A stretch of DNA of 24,125 bases from Fidelibacterota bacterium (GTDB lineage: Bacteria; Fidelibacterota; Marinisomatia; Marinisomatales; TCS55): contig JAAZYT010000108.1 in the NCBI GenBank assembly GCA_014239505.1, forward strand, positions 1-24,125. Direction: 5' to 3'. Of the stretch, positions 8,423 through 16,500 are shown piece after piece. The translations under genes and the position numbers were made by a program. Positions within the stretch are counted from its first letter, which is position 1; every line of letters starts with the position of its first letter. The notes below the pieces were generated by a model. That model saw nothing but the letters and a program-made list of their open reading frames with translations, was not told the origin of the DNA and searched no databases.

Positions 8423-8933
8423 TCTAATAAATAATTTAAAGAAATTTGCGATTGATGATTTTCCAATAAAGACAGTATCAAAATTTATTAGTCAATATAA
8501 TTTTTCTGCGAAAGAATTAGATAGTTACTGTTTCTATAAAAAAAATAAATATTCTCGCAATCTCGTTCATAAAGAAAAAGATTTCGAAATATTAATTGTT
8601 TGCTGGAATCCTGGTCAAGGCGCTCCTATTCATGGTCATGAAGGTGAAAAATGCTGGATGCGTGTTGAATCTGGAGCATTACAAATTTGCAATTATAAAT
8701 TAGATAGAGTAAACCCACTGACACTCACTATGACAGATCTAACTAAAGGAGCAGCTGGTTATTTAGATGGTCCAGCTGAAATCCATTCAGTAGAAAATGT
8801 TTACAATGAAACTGCTGTAAGTCTCCATATATATGCTAAACCTTTTGATAAATGTGATATTTATGATTTAGATGCAGGTATTATAAGAAAAACAGAATTA
8901 CTTTATGATAGTATGAATAAGAAGCTCTGCTAG
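8412..8933 (+). CDS. cdo: Cysteine dioxygenase (Arg-type, with Cys-Tyr cofactor residues)
   Basis: This 173-residue cupin oxidises L-cysteine to cysteine sulfinate with non-haem iron. The iron ligands are His74 and His76 in PIHGHEG and His125 in EIHSVEN. Arg49 in YSRNLV matches the substrate-carboxylate Arg of cysteine dioxygenases, rather than the Gln of mercaptopropionate dioxygenases. Cys81 lies five residues after the second His, and Tyr141 lies in SLHIYAKPFDKC, so the pair that forms the thioether crosslink in mammalian enzymes is present. The tail closely resembles the mammalian SLHLYSPPFDTC region, recalled from memory. Two ATGs stand side by side at 8412 and 8415, and either could start the protein. 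The gene overlaps the transporter gene by 11 bp and ends the operon; no terminator follows. Together with the upstream PLP enzyme it suggests sulfur amino acid breakdown. Confidence 0.93.
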   Translation: MMNDLINNLKKFAIDDFPIKTVSKFISQYNFSAKELDSYCFYKKNKYSRNLVHKEKDFEILIVCWNPGQGAPIHGHEGEKCWMRVESGALQICNYKLDRVNPLTLTMTDLTKGAAGYLDGPAEIHSVENVYNETAVSLHIYAKPFDKCDIYDLDAGIIRKTELLYDSMNKKLC

Positions 8934-9021
8934 TTTATTTACGTTTAATACACTAATATCAGATGTCCTAAGTGTATCATTTAAAGTATTATTACGCGTT
9001 TATTAATTATTAGGACATTCA
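8934..9021. promoter_or_regulatory. Leader region of the GAPDH pair with nested inverted repeats covering the ribosome-binding site
   Basis: This 88-bp gap precedes the first GAPDH gene. ATGTCCTAA (8963-8971) is the exact reverse complement of TTAGGACAT (9010-9018), and the latter contains the AGGA that serves as ribosome-binding site for the ATG at 9022. ATACACT (8948-8954) is the exact reverse complement of AGTGTAT (8971-8977), and its 16-nt loop contains the anti-RBS arm. The two stems share base 8971 and overlap spatially, so they could be alternatives. I see the repeats directly; a regulatory switch or a protein operator is inference. No convincing -35/-10 pair stands out. Confidence 0.4.
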
Positions 9022-10038
9022 ATGAATAAACCTTTAAGAGTAGCTCTTTTTGGCTTTGGTCGTGTTGGTAGGAATATTTTTCGAATTGGTTTTAAGAATC
9101 CACAATTTGAATTTGTTGCTATAAGTGATTTAGGTCAACCAGAAGCAATGCACTATCTGTTAATGAGAGATTCTATTCATGGTGCTATGGGTGATGAAAT
9201 AGAACTCGATGGAAATAACTTAATTTATAATAATCATAAAGTCCGTCTTTTAGAAGGTGGAACACCAGGTTTAATCCCTTGGGATGCATATGATATTGAT
9301 TTGGTTATTGATTCTACTGGAACTTATAGAACACGTGATAAACTCCAACCCCACTTAGATGCAGGTGCTGGTCGAGTTTTTGTAACAAAGCCTCCGGAAG
9401 ATCAAATTGACAGAATTATAATTAAAGGGATTAATGAAGATACGATCGATAAAAATGATAAAATTATTTCAACGACATCGGCTACGACTCAAGTATTAGC
9501 ATTAATGCTCAAAGTATTAGATGATGATTTTGGGGTGAAACAAGCAATGATGACGACCGTCCATGCATATACATCTGATCAACCTTTAGCTGACGCTGTT
9601 CGTTCTGACTTACGTAGGAGTCGATCTGCGGTAGAAAATATTATACCAAATGAAACATGGGCCCCAGATTATGTATCTCAATTAATGCCTCAATTTAAAG
9701 ATAAGATTGCAGGCATGGCGATGAACGTTCCTGTTGCAAATGGTTCTTGCGTAGATCTAACTACTGAAATGAATGAAATGCCATCAATAGAAGAAATAAA
9801 TGCAGCTTTTAAAAATGCTAGTGAGAATTCATTCAAAAATATTATTGGATATACTGAAGATCCTATTGTTTCTAGTGATGCAATAGGTAGTGGAAATACA
9901 ATGGTATTTGATAGCAAGGCAACAATGATTGCTTCTAATAAATTATTAAAAACGATTGCTTGGTTTGATAACGGATGGGGCTTTGCCAATCGAATATTAG
10001 AATTAGCTGATGCATATACATCTTTGGGAGATTCATAA
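9022..10038 (+). CDS. GAPDH-like protein without catalytic cysteine (tandem paralogue)
   Basis: The 338-residue protein is a full-length type-I GAPDH homologue. The NAD-binding FGFGRVG (Gly11, Gly13, Gly16) and the Asp in AISDLG are kept, as are the active-site His181 (TTVHAYTSDQ), RRSRSA and WFDNGWGFANR. The catalytic motif that should read SCTTN instead reads SATTQ: Ala154, codon GCT at 9481-9483, replaces the nucleophilic Cys. The phosphate-binding Arg is Asn235 (AMNVPV), and the Thr-Gly of the inorganic-phosphate site is Thr-Trp (PNETWAP). Normal phosphorylating dehydrogenase activity is therefore not expected. The frame is intact with no decay, and a canonical GAPDH follows after 1 nt, so a regulatory or scaffold subunit, or a changed reaction, is more likely than a pseudogene. 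Confidence 0.9.
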   Translation: MNKPLRVALFGFGRVGRNIFRIGFKNPQFEFVAISDLGQPEAMHYLLMRDSIHGAMGDEIELDGNNLIYNNHKVRLLEGGTPGLIPWDAYDIDLVIDSTGTYRTRDKLQPHLDAGAGRVFVTKPPEDQIDRIIIKGINEDTIDKNDKIISTTSATTQVLALMLKVLDDDFGVKQAMMTTVHAYTSDQPLADAVRSDLRRSRSAVENIIPNETWAPDYVSQLMPQFKDKIAGMAMNVPVANGSCVDLTTEMNEMPSIEEINAAFKNASENSFKNIIGYTEDPIVSSDAIGSGNTMVFDSKATMIASNKLLKTIAWFDNGWGFANRILELADAYTSLGDS

Positions 10039-10039
10039 A

Positions 10040-11041
10040 ATGAGAGTAGCAATTAATGGATTTGGACGTATAGGTAGATCAGTTTTTAGAATTTTAAATA
10101 GTAGAGAAAATGTATCAGTTGTTGCGATTAATGATATTGCCGATAATGATGCAATGGCCTATTTGCTTAAATACGATACAGTAATGGGTCCTTTTAAGGA
10201 TTCAGTCTCGTTAGATGGTGATATAATGAAAACATCTAATAATCAAATAAAAATGGTAGCTGAACGAGAGCCATCTTTATTACCTTGGAAAGAGATGGCT
10301 GTAGATGTTGTGATTGAATCTACAGGAATTTTTAGAGAGAAGTTGCAACTTCAACAACATATAAATGCAGGTGCAAAAAGAGTAATATTGACTGTTCCTT
10401 CCAAGGATGAAATTGATTACACATTAGTTATTGGAGTCAATGATGATGGTTTAACTGCAGATCATAAAATCATTTCAAATGCAAGTTGTACAACTAATTG
10501 TTTAGCACCCATGGCAAAAATTTTAAATGATTCATTTGGTATAGAATATGGTGTTATTAATACAATACATGCTTATACAAATGATCAGAGACTAGCTGAT
10601 GTACCTCATTCTGATTGGCGACGAAGTCGTGCAGCAGCAGAGAATATTATTCCTACAACAACTGGTGCAGCTCGAGCGGTAGGAAAAGTATTACCTGAAC
10701 TAAATGGTAAATTAGATGGTATTGCAATGAGAGTACCCGTTCCTGATGGATCAGTTGTTGATAGTATCTTTCGATTAGGTAAAGATGTAACGATTGAAGG
10801 TATAAATGATGCAGTCCTTTCTGCATCAAAATCAAATAAGATGTCGGGAGTTGTTGAATATTCTACTTTGCCAGTTGTATCAACAGATATTATTGGAAAC
10901 TCTCATTCATCTATTTTTGATGCACCATTCACTAAAGTTATCGAAGGAAGTTTAGTGAAAACGTTGAATTGGTATGATAATGAGTGGGGCTATTCAAATC
11001 GAGTAGCTGACCTTGTTGGAATCTTAGAAAAATTTAACTAA
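10040..11041 (+). CDS. gap: Type I glyceraldehyde-3-phosphate dehydrogenase, canonical
   Basis: The start is the ATG at 10040 (MRVAINGFGRIGR), giving 333 residues, the normal family length. A longer frame from 10010 only adds residues overlapping the previous gene. All key residues are present: the NAD-binding GFGRIG; catalytic Cys150 in SNASCTTNCLAP; His177 in NTIHAYTNDQ; the phosphate-site TTTGAARAV; Arg231 in AMRVPVPDGS; and WYDNEWGYSNR near the end. It oxidises and phosphorylates glyceraldehyde 3-phosphate in glycolysis, or runs in reverse in gluconeogenesis. It lies 1 nt behind the Cys-less paralogue, so the two are co-transcribed and may assemble together. Its stop is 3 bp from the stop of a minus-strand gene, with no terminator hairpin between them. 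Confidence 0.97.
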   Translation: MRVAINGFGRIGRSVFRILNSRENVSVVAINDIADNDAMAYLLKYDTVMGPFKDSVSLDGDIMKTSNNQIKMVAEREPSLLPWKEMAVDVVIESTGIFREKLQLQQHINAGAKRVILTVPSKDEIDYTLVIGVNDDGLTADHKIISNASCTTNCLAPMAKILNDSFGIEYGVINTIHAYTNDQRLADVPHSDWRRSRAAAENIIPTTTGAARAVGKVLPELNGKLDGIAMRVPVPDGSVVDSIFRLGKDVTIEGINDAVLSASKSNKMSGVVEYSTLPVVSTDIIGNSHSSIFDAPFTKVIEGSLVKTLNWYDNEWGYSNRVADLVGILEKFN

Positions 11042-11044
11042 AAA

Positions 11045-11533
11045 CTACTGTATCTTTTTTGATTTAAAACTTCTATAAATAAACAATAAGATAATTCCTG
11101 CAATATTTGGAAACCATATTTCAGGACGTGACCAGGGAATTCCATCAAAAGAAAACTCTGTAAGTGGCCATAGTAATTTTGTTGGGAAGTATGCTTTAGA
11201 ATGAAATGGGAAGTCTAATAATATATGAAAAGGCCAAGCCCACATTGCAAATGCTATATTCTTATTAAACCTTTTAACTATTGAAATACAAATTAAAGCA
11301 CTTACAAAACTATGTGATAAATCATAGTTAACATACACCCACCATGGGATTGTGTCCAATGGTGGTGGTCCACCTCCAATCATATTAGAATAATTTCCTG
11401 ATATCAATCGAACAACAATAAGGATTCCAAATGAAAAAAGATCTGGCATAGCTCCAAAAAATAAAGCTAACCATCCCTTTCCTCTATAGCCAAATAAACC
11501 TTTACCCCATAGCGCGTGACTTAATGTGTCCAT
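11045..11533 (-). CDS. Small membrane protein, DUF457/YdjM-like putative metal-dependent hydrolase
   Basis: The 162-residue protein has about four hydrophobic segments and a scattered His/Asp pattern like the YdjM/DUF457 membrane hydrolase group: His6 (DTLSHALWG), Asp31 (AMPDLF), His74 (DLSHSF), and His103/Asp107 (HILLD) followed by His111. These could bind a metal at the membrane face. The family's reaction is not established, and the assignment rests on motif spacing rather than a clear sequence match. It begins 6 bp after the acetoacetyl-CoA synthetase stop on the same strand, so the two probably form one transcript. It converges with the canonical GAPDH gene with only 3 bp between stops. 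Confidence 0.7.
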   Translation of the reverse strand: MDTLSHALWGKGLFGYRGKGWLALFFGAMPDLFSFGILIVVRLISGNYSNMIGGGPPPLDTIPWWVYVNYDLSHSFVSALICISIVKRFNKNIAFAMWAWPFHILLDFPFHSKAYFPTKLLWPLTEFSFDGIPWSRPEIWFPNIAGIILLFIYRSFKSKKIQ

Positions 11534-11539
11534 CTTAAA

Positions 11540-13489
11540 TTATAATTTTAGTTGTCTAATATTCTTAAAAAGATCTAACGCTTCTGGATTTTTTAAGGCA
11601 TCTTTATTTTCAACATTCTCTCCATTAATCACTTTTTTAACTGCAATCTCAACTTTTTTACCATTAATTGTATAGGGGATATCTTTAGCTTCTAAAATAA
11701 TTTCAGGAACATGTCTTGGAGAGCATTCTTTGAAGATAGTTTTTTTTATATCATGGACTAATTTATTAGAAAATTTGTAACCATTACTAATGATAATAAA
11801 TAGAATAACTCGTTCATCATCATTAATAGACTGGCCAATTACTAGACTATCATTTACTGCATCAAAACGATCAACAACTCGATAAATTTCTGCAGTACCT
11901 ATACGTATTCCACCAGGGTTTAAAGTCGCATCACTTCGTCCAAATATCTTTACCCCCCCGTAATTATTTATTTCTATAAAATCTCCATGGTGCCATACAT
12001 TTTTAAACTTATTAAAATAAGCATCAAAGAATTTCTTACCATTTTTGTCATTCCAGAAATAAACAGGCATTGAAGGGAAAGCTTTCTTGCAAACTAATTC
12101 CCCTTTTTTATTTACTAAATCTTCTCCATTTTTATTAAATGCAGCTACATCCATCCCAAGACCTAAACATTGAATTTCACCATTTATCACTGGTAAGATT
12201 GGATTGCCAAGAGCAAAACATGAAATAATATCTGTACCTCCTGAAATTGAAGATAGCTGAATATTTTTTTTAATATGCTTATAAACATATTCAAAGCATT
12301 CTTCAACTAATGGTGAACCTGTGGATAAAATTGACTTTAATGATTTAAGGGAGTGAGTTTTAATTGGAGACAGCTTAGTATCTCTACAAGTTTCTAAAAA
12401 CTTTGGGCTTGTTCCAAAATGACTTACTTTATAATTATCTATCATATCCCACATACTATTTCTATCGGGATGGAATGGTGATCCATCATATAATAAAATA
12501 GTAGATCCTATGGCTAAATTACTCACCAGCCAATTCCACATCATCCATCCACATGTAGTAAAATAAAAGACTGTATCATTTATGTTAATATCTGTATGAA
12601 GGCGCAATTCTTTTAGATGTTGAATTAATGTTCCGCCAGCTCCGTGCACAATTGATTTGGGTTTTCCTGTTGTTCCACTAGAATACATAATATAAAGTGG
12701 GTGATCAAATGGAACTTGTTCAAATATTATAGGGTTAGGTTTTGGGTCAATAAAATCATTCCACACTAAACTATTGTTAATTGATGAAATATCAGGGTTT
12801 TCTCTAACAAAAGGAGTTATAATAACCTTTCGTACTGACGGGAGCTGGTTTAACAAATCTTTAAGTTTATTTAGAGAATCAAACGATTTACCCTTATAAA
12901 AATAGCCATCGCTAGCAAATATAATCTTAGGGTTTATTTGCGTAAATCGATCTAATATTCCTTGCGTTCCAAAATCAGGTGAACATGATGACCAAATAGC
13001 TCCAATGGAAGTAGTAGCTAACATTGCAATAACAGTTTCTGGTAAATTTGGCATAATTCCCACTATTCGATCACCATTCTTTATACCCATTTTTCTTAAA
13101 GTTGAGGCAACTTTTTCTACTTCATCATATAACTCATTATATGAAATTATTTTTCTATCAGCATTTTCACTTTGAAAAATTATAGCAGCTTTATCAGATT
13201 TAATTCTTAAAAGATTTTCAGCAAAATTAAAAAGTAAACCATCAAACCATTTAGCTCCTGGCATTTTATTTTCATCATCTACAACTTGATTATAATTTGA
13301 TGAGCATTTAATTGCCATAAATCCCCAAATAGCTTTCCAAAAATCATTAATATTTGAAATAGACCAAGAATGGAGTTCAGAATAATTTTCTATTTTTAAA
13401 TTAAATCTGCTATTTACTTGTAATCGAAATGCCTCTAATTGAGAGGAATTAATTTGATCTTTACTTGGTTTCCAAAGAATGGTATTCAT
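11540..13489 (-). CDS. aacS: Acetoacetyl-CoA synthetase
   Basis: The 649-residue acyl-adenylate-forming enzyme is at the characteristic length of acetoacetate-CoA ligase. It activates acetoacetate to acetoacetyl-CoA with ATP, feeding ketone-body or polyhydroxyalkanoate carbon into acetyl-CoA metabolism. The N-terminal PGAKWFDG and FAENLLR segments are typical of AacS. The AMP-binding P-loop is YSSGTTGKPKSIVHG, the adenine and hinge region contains GRSDATLNPGG, and the catalytic lysine region near residues 611-612 reads NGKKVE. Plain acetyl-CoA synthetase is less likely given the N-terminus and the GKKVE ending. Upstream on its strand lies an intrinsic terminator that insulates it from the BNR-repeat gene, and a TATACT-like box is present near 13513-13518. 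The DUF457-like gene follows in the same direction. Confidence 0.92.
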   Translation of the reverse strand: MNTILWKPSKDQINSSQLEAFRLQVNSRFNLKIENYSELHSWSISNINDFWKAIWGFMAIKCSSNYNQVVDDENKMPGAKWFDGLLFNFAENLLRIKSDKAAIIFQSENADRKIISYNELYDEVEKVASTLRKMGIKNGDRIVGIMPNLPETVIAMLATTSIGAIWSSCSPDFGTQGILDRFTQINPKIIFASDGYFYKGKSFDSLNKLKDLLNQLPSVRKVIITPFVRENPDISSINNSLVWNDFIDPKPNPIIFEQVPFDHPLYIMYSSGTTGKPKSIVHGAGGTLIQHLKELRLHTDININDTVFYFTTCGWMMWNWLVSNLAIGSTILLYDGSPFHPDRNSMWDMIDNYKVSHFGTSPKFLETCRDTKLSPIKTHSLKSLKSILSTGSPLVEECFEYVYKHIKKNIQLSSISGGTDIISCFALGNPILPVINGEIQCLGLGMDVAAFNKNGEDLVNKKGELVCKKAFPSMPVYFWNDKNGKKFFDAYFNKFKNVWHHGDFIEINNYGGVKIFGRSDATLNPGGIRIGTAEIYRVVDRFDAVNDSLVIGQSINDDERVILFIIISNGYKFSNKLVHDIKKTIFKECSPRHVPEIILEAKDIPYTINGKKVEIAVKKVINGENVENKDALKNPEALDLFKNIRQLKL

Positions 13490-13525
13490 GTATTTATTAT
13501 TATAAAATAATATAGTATAATTTAC

Positions 13526-13559
13526 AAAAAAAAAGCCCCGAATTAACGGGGCTTTTTTT
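13526..13559. terminator. Intrinsic terminator, bidirectional in form
   Basis: AGCCCCG (13534-13540) and CGGGGCT (13547-13553) form a perfect 7-bp GC-rich stem with the loop AATTAA. Nine A's lie on the left and seven T's on the right, so a U-tract follows the stem on either strand. It lies 18 bp past the stop of the minus-strand BNR-repeat gene and upstream of aacS, so its main job is to end the BNR-repeat transcript. It is the only classical terminator I can see in the window. Confidence 0.9.
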
Positions 13560-13577
13560 ACTTATCTATGCAAAGAT

Positions 13578-16500
13578 TTATCGTTCCACACTCATTTCAG
13601 ATGGAACAATCATTACTGCCGGTACTGCAGCATCACTAACCATATTATTAAATCTAAACAGGTCTTCTGTTAAAACTTTATCAAGTTTTTTATAATGGAC
13701 TTTAGCTTGATCCACTAAGTCATTTAATACATCGTAAGATTGCGCAGTTGGCTTTGCATCTACGCTCGAGACTACTCTAACTAGAGCTGCAATCTTATTA
13801 TCTAATCTTATTGGATAATTTAATGGATCTTGTCTAGACTTTGATTTTACTTGAATCAATCTTTCTTCAATTGTAGATAAAGACTTTACTAATTCTTTAC
13901 CAGCTTTAGTTAAGTCATCATTTTTGAATCCAGAATCCTTCATTAAATCAGTTAATGTGCTGATCTGTTTTTTGAGACTTCGAATCGTTAAGACCTTATC
14001 ATTTATTTCACTTGTTCGATTTCTAATATCCATTAGGAGATCAAATTGATCTTGAAAATCTGATTGAGTCGTATTAATTCTAGGATCTTTTTTTATGTAA
14101 AAAGATTGGGTTTGACTTTTACCATTTAGAGTCATCTTTACTTTATATTCACCAGGAACAGCTTTTGGACCAATGTGACTACCTCCCCACATTACAGCTC
14201 CAGGAACTTTTTTTGCATCTGCATAACGCATATCCCAGACAAAGCGATTCATCCCTTTATTAATATCTTTAATCGTTCCTTCATCTTTACTTCCTTGCGC
14301 CCACAATTGCATCTCAGGATTTTCGCCACTAGAACTTTTCTTTTTATTTGTAAAGGTTTTTATCACATCTCCATCAGCCTCCATGAATTCAAGCTTAAAT
14401 TGAGCATCTTTATCTAGTTCATCTTTAAGATAATAAAATGTCATTACGCCATTAGGTGGATTTGCACCAGCTGTTGGATCTGGTCCTCCCCAGCCACCAC
14501 CAGCATTCAGGCGATGGGTATCTCTTGGTTTATAAAGATGAGAATTAGATTTCGCAATTTTATCTGACAATTGATGAAGGGGAGTTAAGTCATCAATTAT
14601 CCAGAATGATCTACCTTGAGTTGCAACAACAAGATCATTGTTTTTTATTACAAGATCAGTGATTGGAACTATAGGAAGATTTAATTGAAATGGTTGCCAA
14701 TTTAGGCCATCATCGAATGAAATATACATACCTGTTTCAGTACCTGCATATAACAGGCCTTTTCTAACTGGATCTTCACGAACTACACGTGTAAATGCAT
14801 CACTAGGAATTCCTTTGGATATCATTTTCCAAGACTTTCCATAATTATTTGTCTTGTAAAGATATGGCTTAAAGTCATCTGACTTGTAACGTGTAACAGC
14901 CATATAAGCTGTTGCAGGATCATGAGGAGATTGATCAATACTATTAACCATACCCAATTTAGGCATATTTTTAGGTGTTATTTCTTTCCATGATTTTCCA
15001 CCATTCTTGGTGATGTGAACACGCCCATCATCAGTGCCAATCCAAATAACACCCTCTTCTTGTGGGGAAGGAGTTATTACAAAAATTGTACAATAGTATT
15101 CAACCCCGGTGTCATCTTTTGTAATTGGGCCACCAGATTCATCTTGCATAGAAATTGTATTAGTAGATAGGTCAGGACTTATCAATTCCCAAGATTCACC
15201 TTCATCTGTAGATTTATGAAGATGTTGAGAACCTACATACAATGTTTTAGAATCATGAGGATCAAACTCAATAGGGAAGTTCCACTGAAAACGATATTTC
15301 ATATCTTTAACACCATGGCCCATTGGGTTATCAGGATAAACTGTAATGTTTCTTCTTTCACCGGTTGTATGATCATATCTAGTTAAAAATCCACTGTAAG
15401 ATCCAGCATATACAATATTTGGATCATCTGGATGAGGTGCTACATGAGCACTTTCTCCACCTCCAACTGGATAATAATCTCTGGCTGTTATTCCGCCGCC
15501 CATCGTTCGTGATGCAATGGAAACGGTACTGTTATCTTGCTGCCCAGCATATACTCTATAAGGGAATTGGTTATCTACATCAACTCGATAGAATTGTGAG
15601 GTTGGTTGATTATGATACGTACTCCAAGTAGCTCCAGCATCAAAAGATACTTGGCCACCACCATCATCAGCAATTAATAAATGCTTAGAATCCATAGGGT
15701 CTATCCATAAATCATGGTGATCTCCATGAGGTGTTCTAATTGATTTAAATGTTTTCCCACCATCTTTAGATCGCCAAAATTGGACATTTGCAACATACAA
15801 AACATCTTCATTCTCTGTATCTGCATATATACGAGTATAGTACCAAGCTCTTTGACGTAGATTGTTGTCAGAGCTAGTTTTTTGCCATGTTTCACCTCCA
15901 TCATCAGAACGAAATAGTCCACCATTTCTATTCTCTATTAGAGCCCAAACTCTGTCTGAATTCAATGGGGAAACTGCGATTCCAATAATTCCAACTAAAC
16001 CTTCTGGGAGTCCTTTATTACGTGTGATTTCTTTCCAAGTATCTCCACCATCTGTTGACTTCCAAAGTCCAGAACCTTCACCACCACTCTCAAGGCTATA
16101 AGGTGTTCTTTTAATACGCCAGGTTGAGGCATATATTATTCTAGGATTATTAGGATCAAGAATAAGGTCACACGCTCCAACTTCATCATTAATATAAAGT
16201 ACTTTTTCCCAATTTTCTCCACCATCTTTACTACGATAAACTCCTCGTTCTTCATTAGGACCAAATAAATGTCCAAGAGCAGCTACATAAACAATATCAG
16301 GGTTTCTAGGATGAACACGAATTCTTGGTATGTGTCGAGAATCCTTTAATCCTAAACTTTTCCAAGTTTTCCCTGCATCTGTAGATTTCCACATTCCATC
16401 ACCATGTGAAACATTCCCTCTAACAGTAACTTCACCACCGCCTACATAGATAACGTTTGGATCCCACTCACTTACAGTTACAGCACCGATGGAACCTCCA

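Noticed and set aside
9022..10038. First GAPDH gene as a pseudogene
   Set aside because: The frame is full length with intact NAD fold and coherent substitutions at several active-site positions, and it is tightly joined to the next gene.
10010..10039. N-terminal extension of the canonical GAPDH
   Set aside because: Ten extra residues overlapping the previous gene; GAPDH proteins begin with the MRVAINGFG strand at 10040.
9690..10052. Minus-strand open frame of 120 codons opposite the first GAPDH gene
   Set aside because: A shadow of the coding strand; it has no family motifs and no ribosome-binding site.
11339..11365. CCACCAT/ATGGTGG hairpin near the end of the GAPDH/DUF457 region, considered as a terminator
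   Set aside because: It lies inside the DUF457-like coding sequence and has no T-tract on either side.
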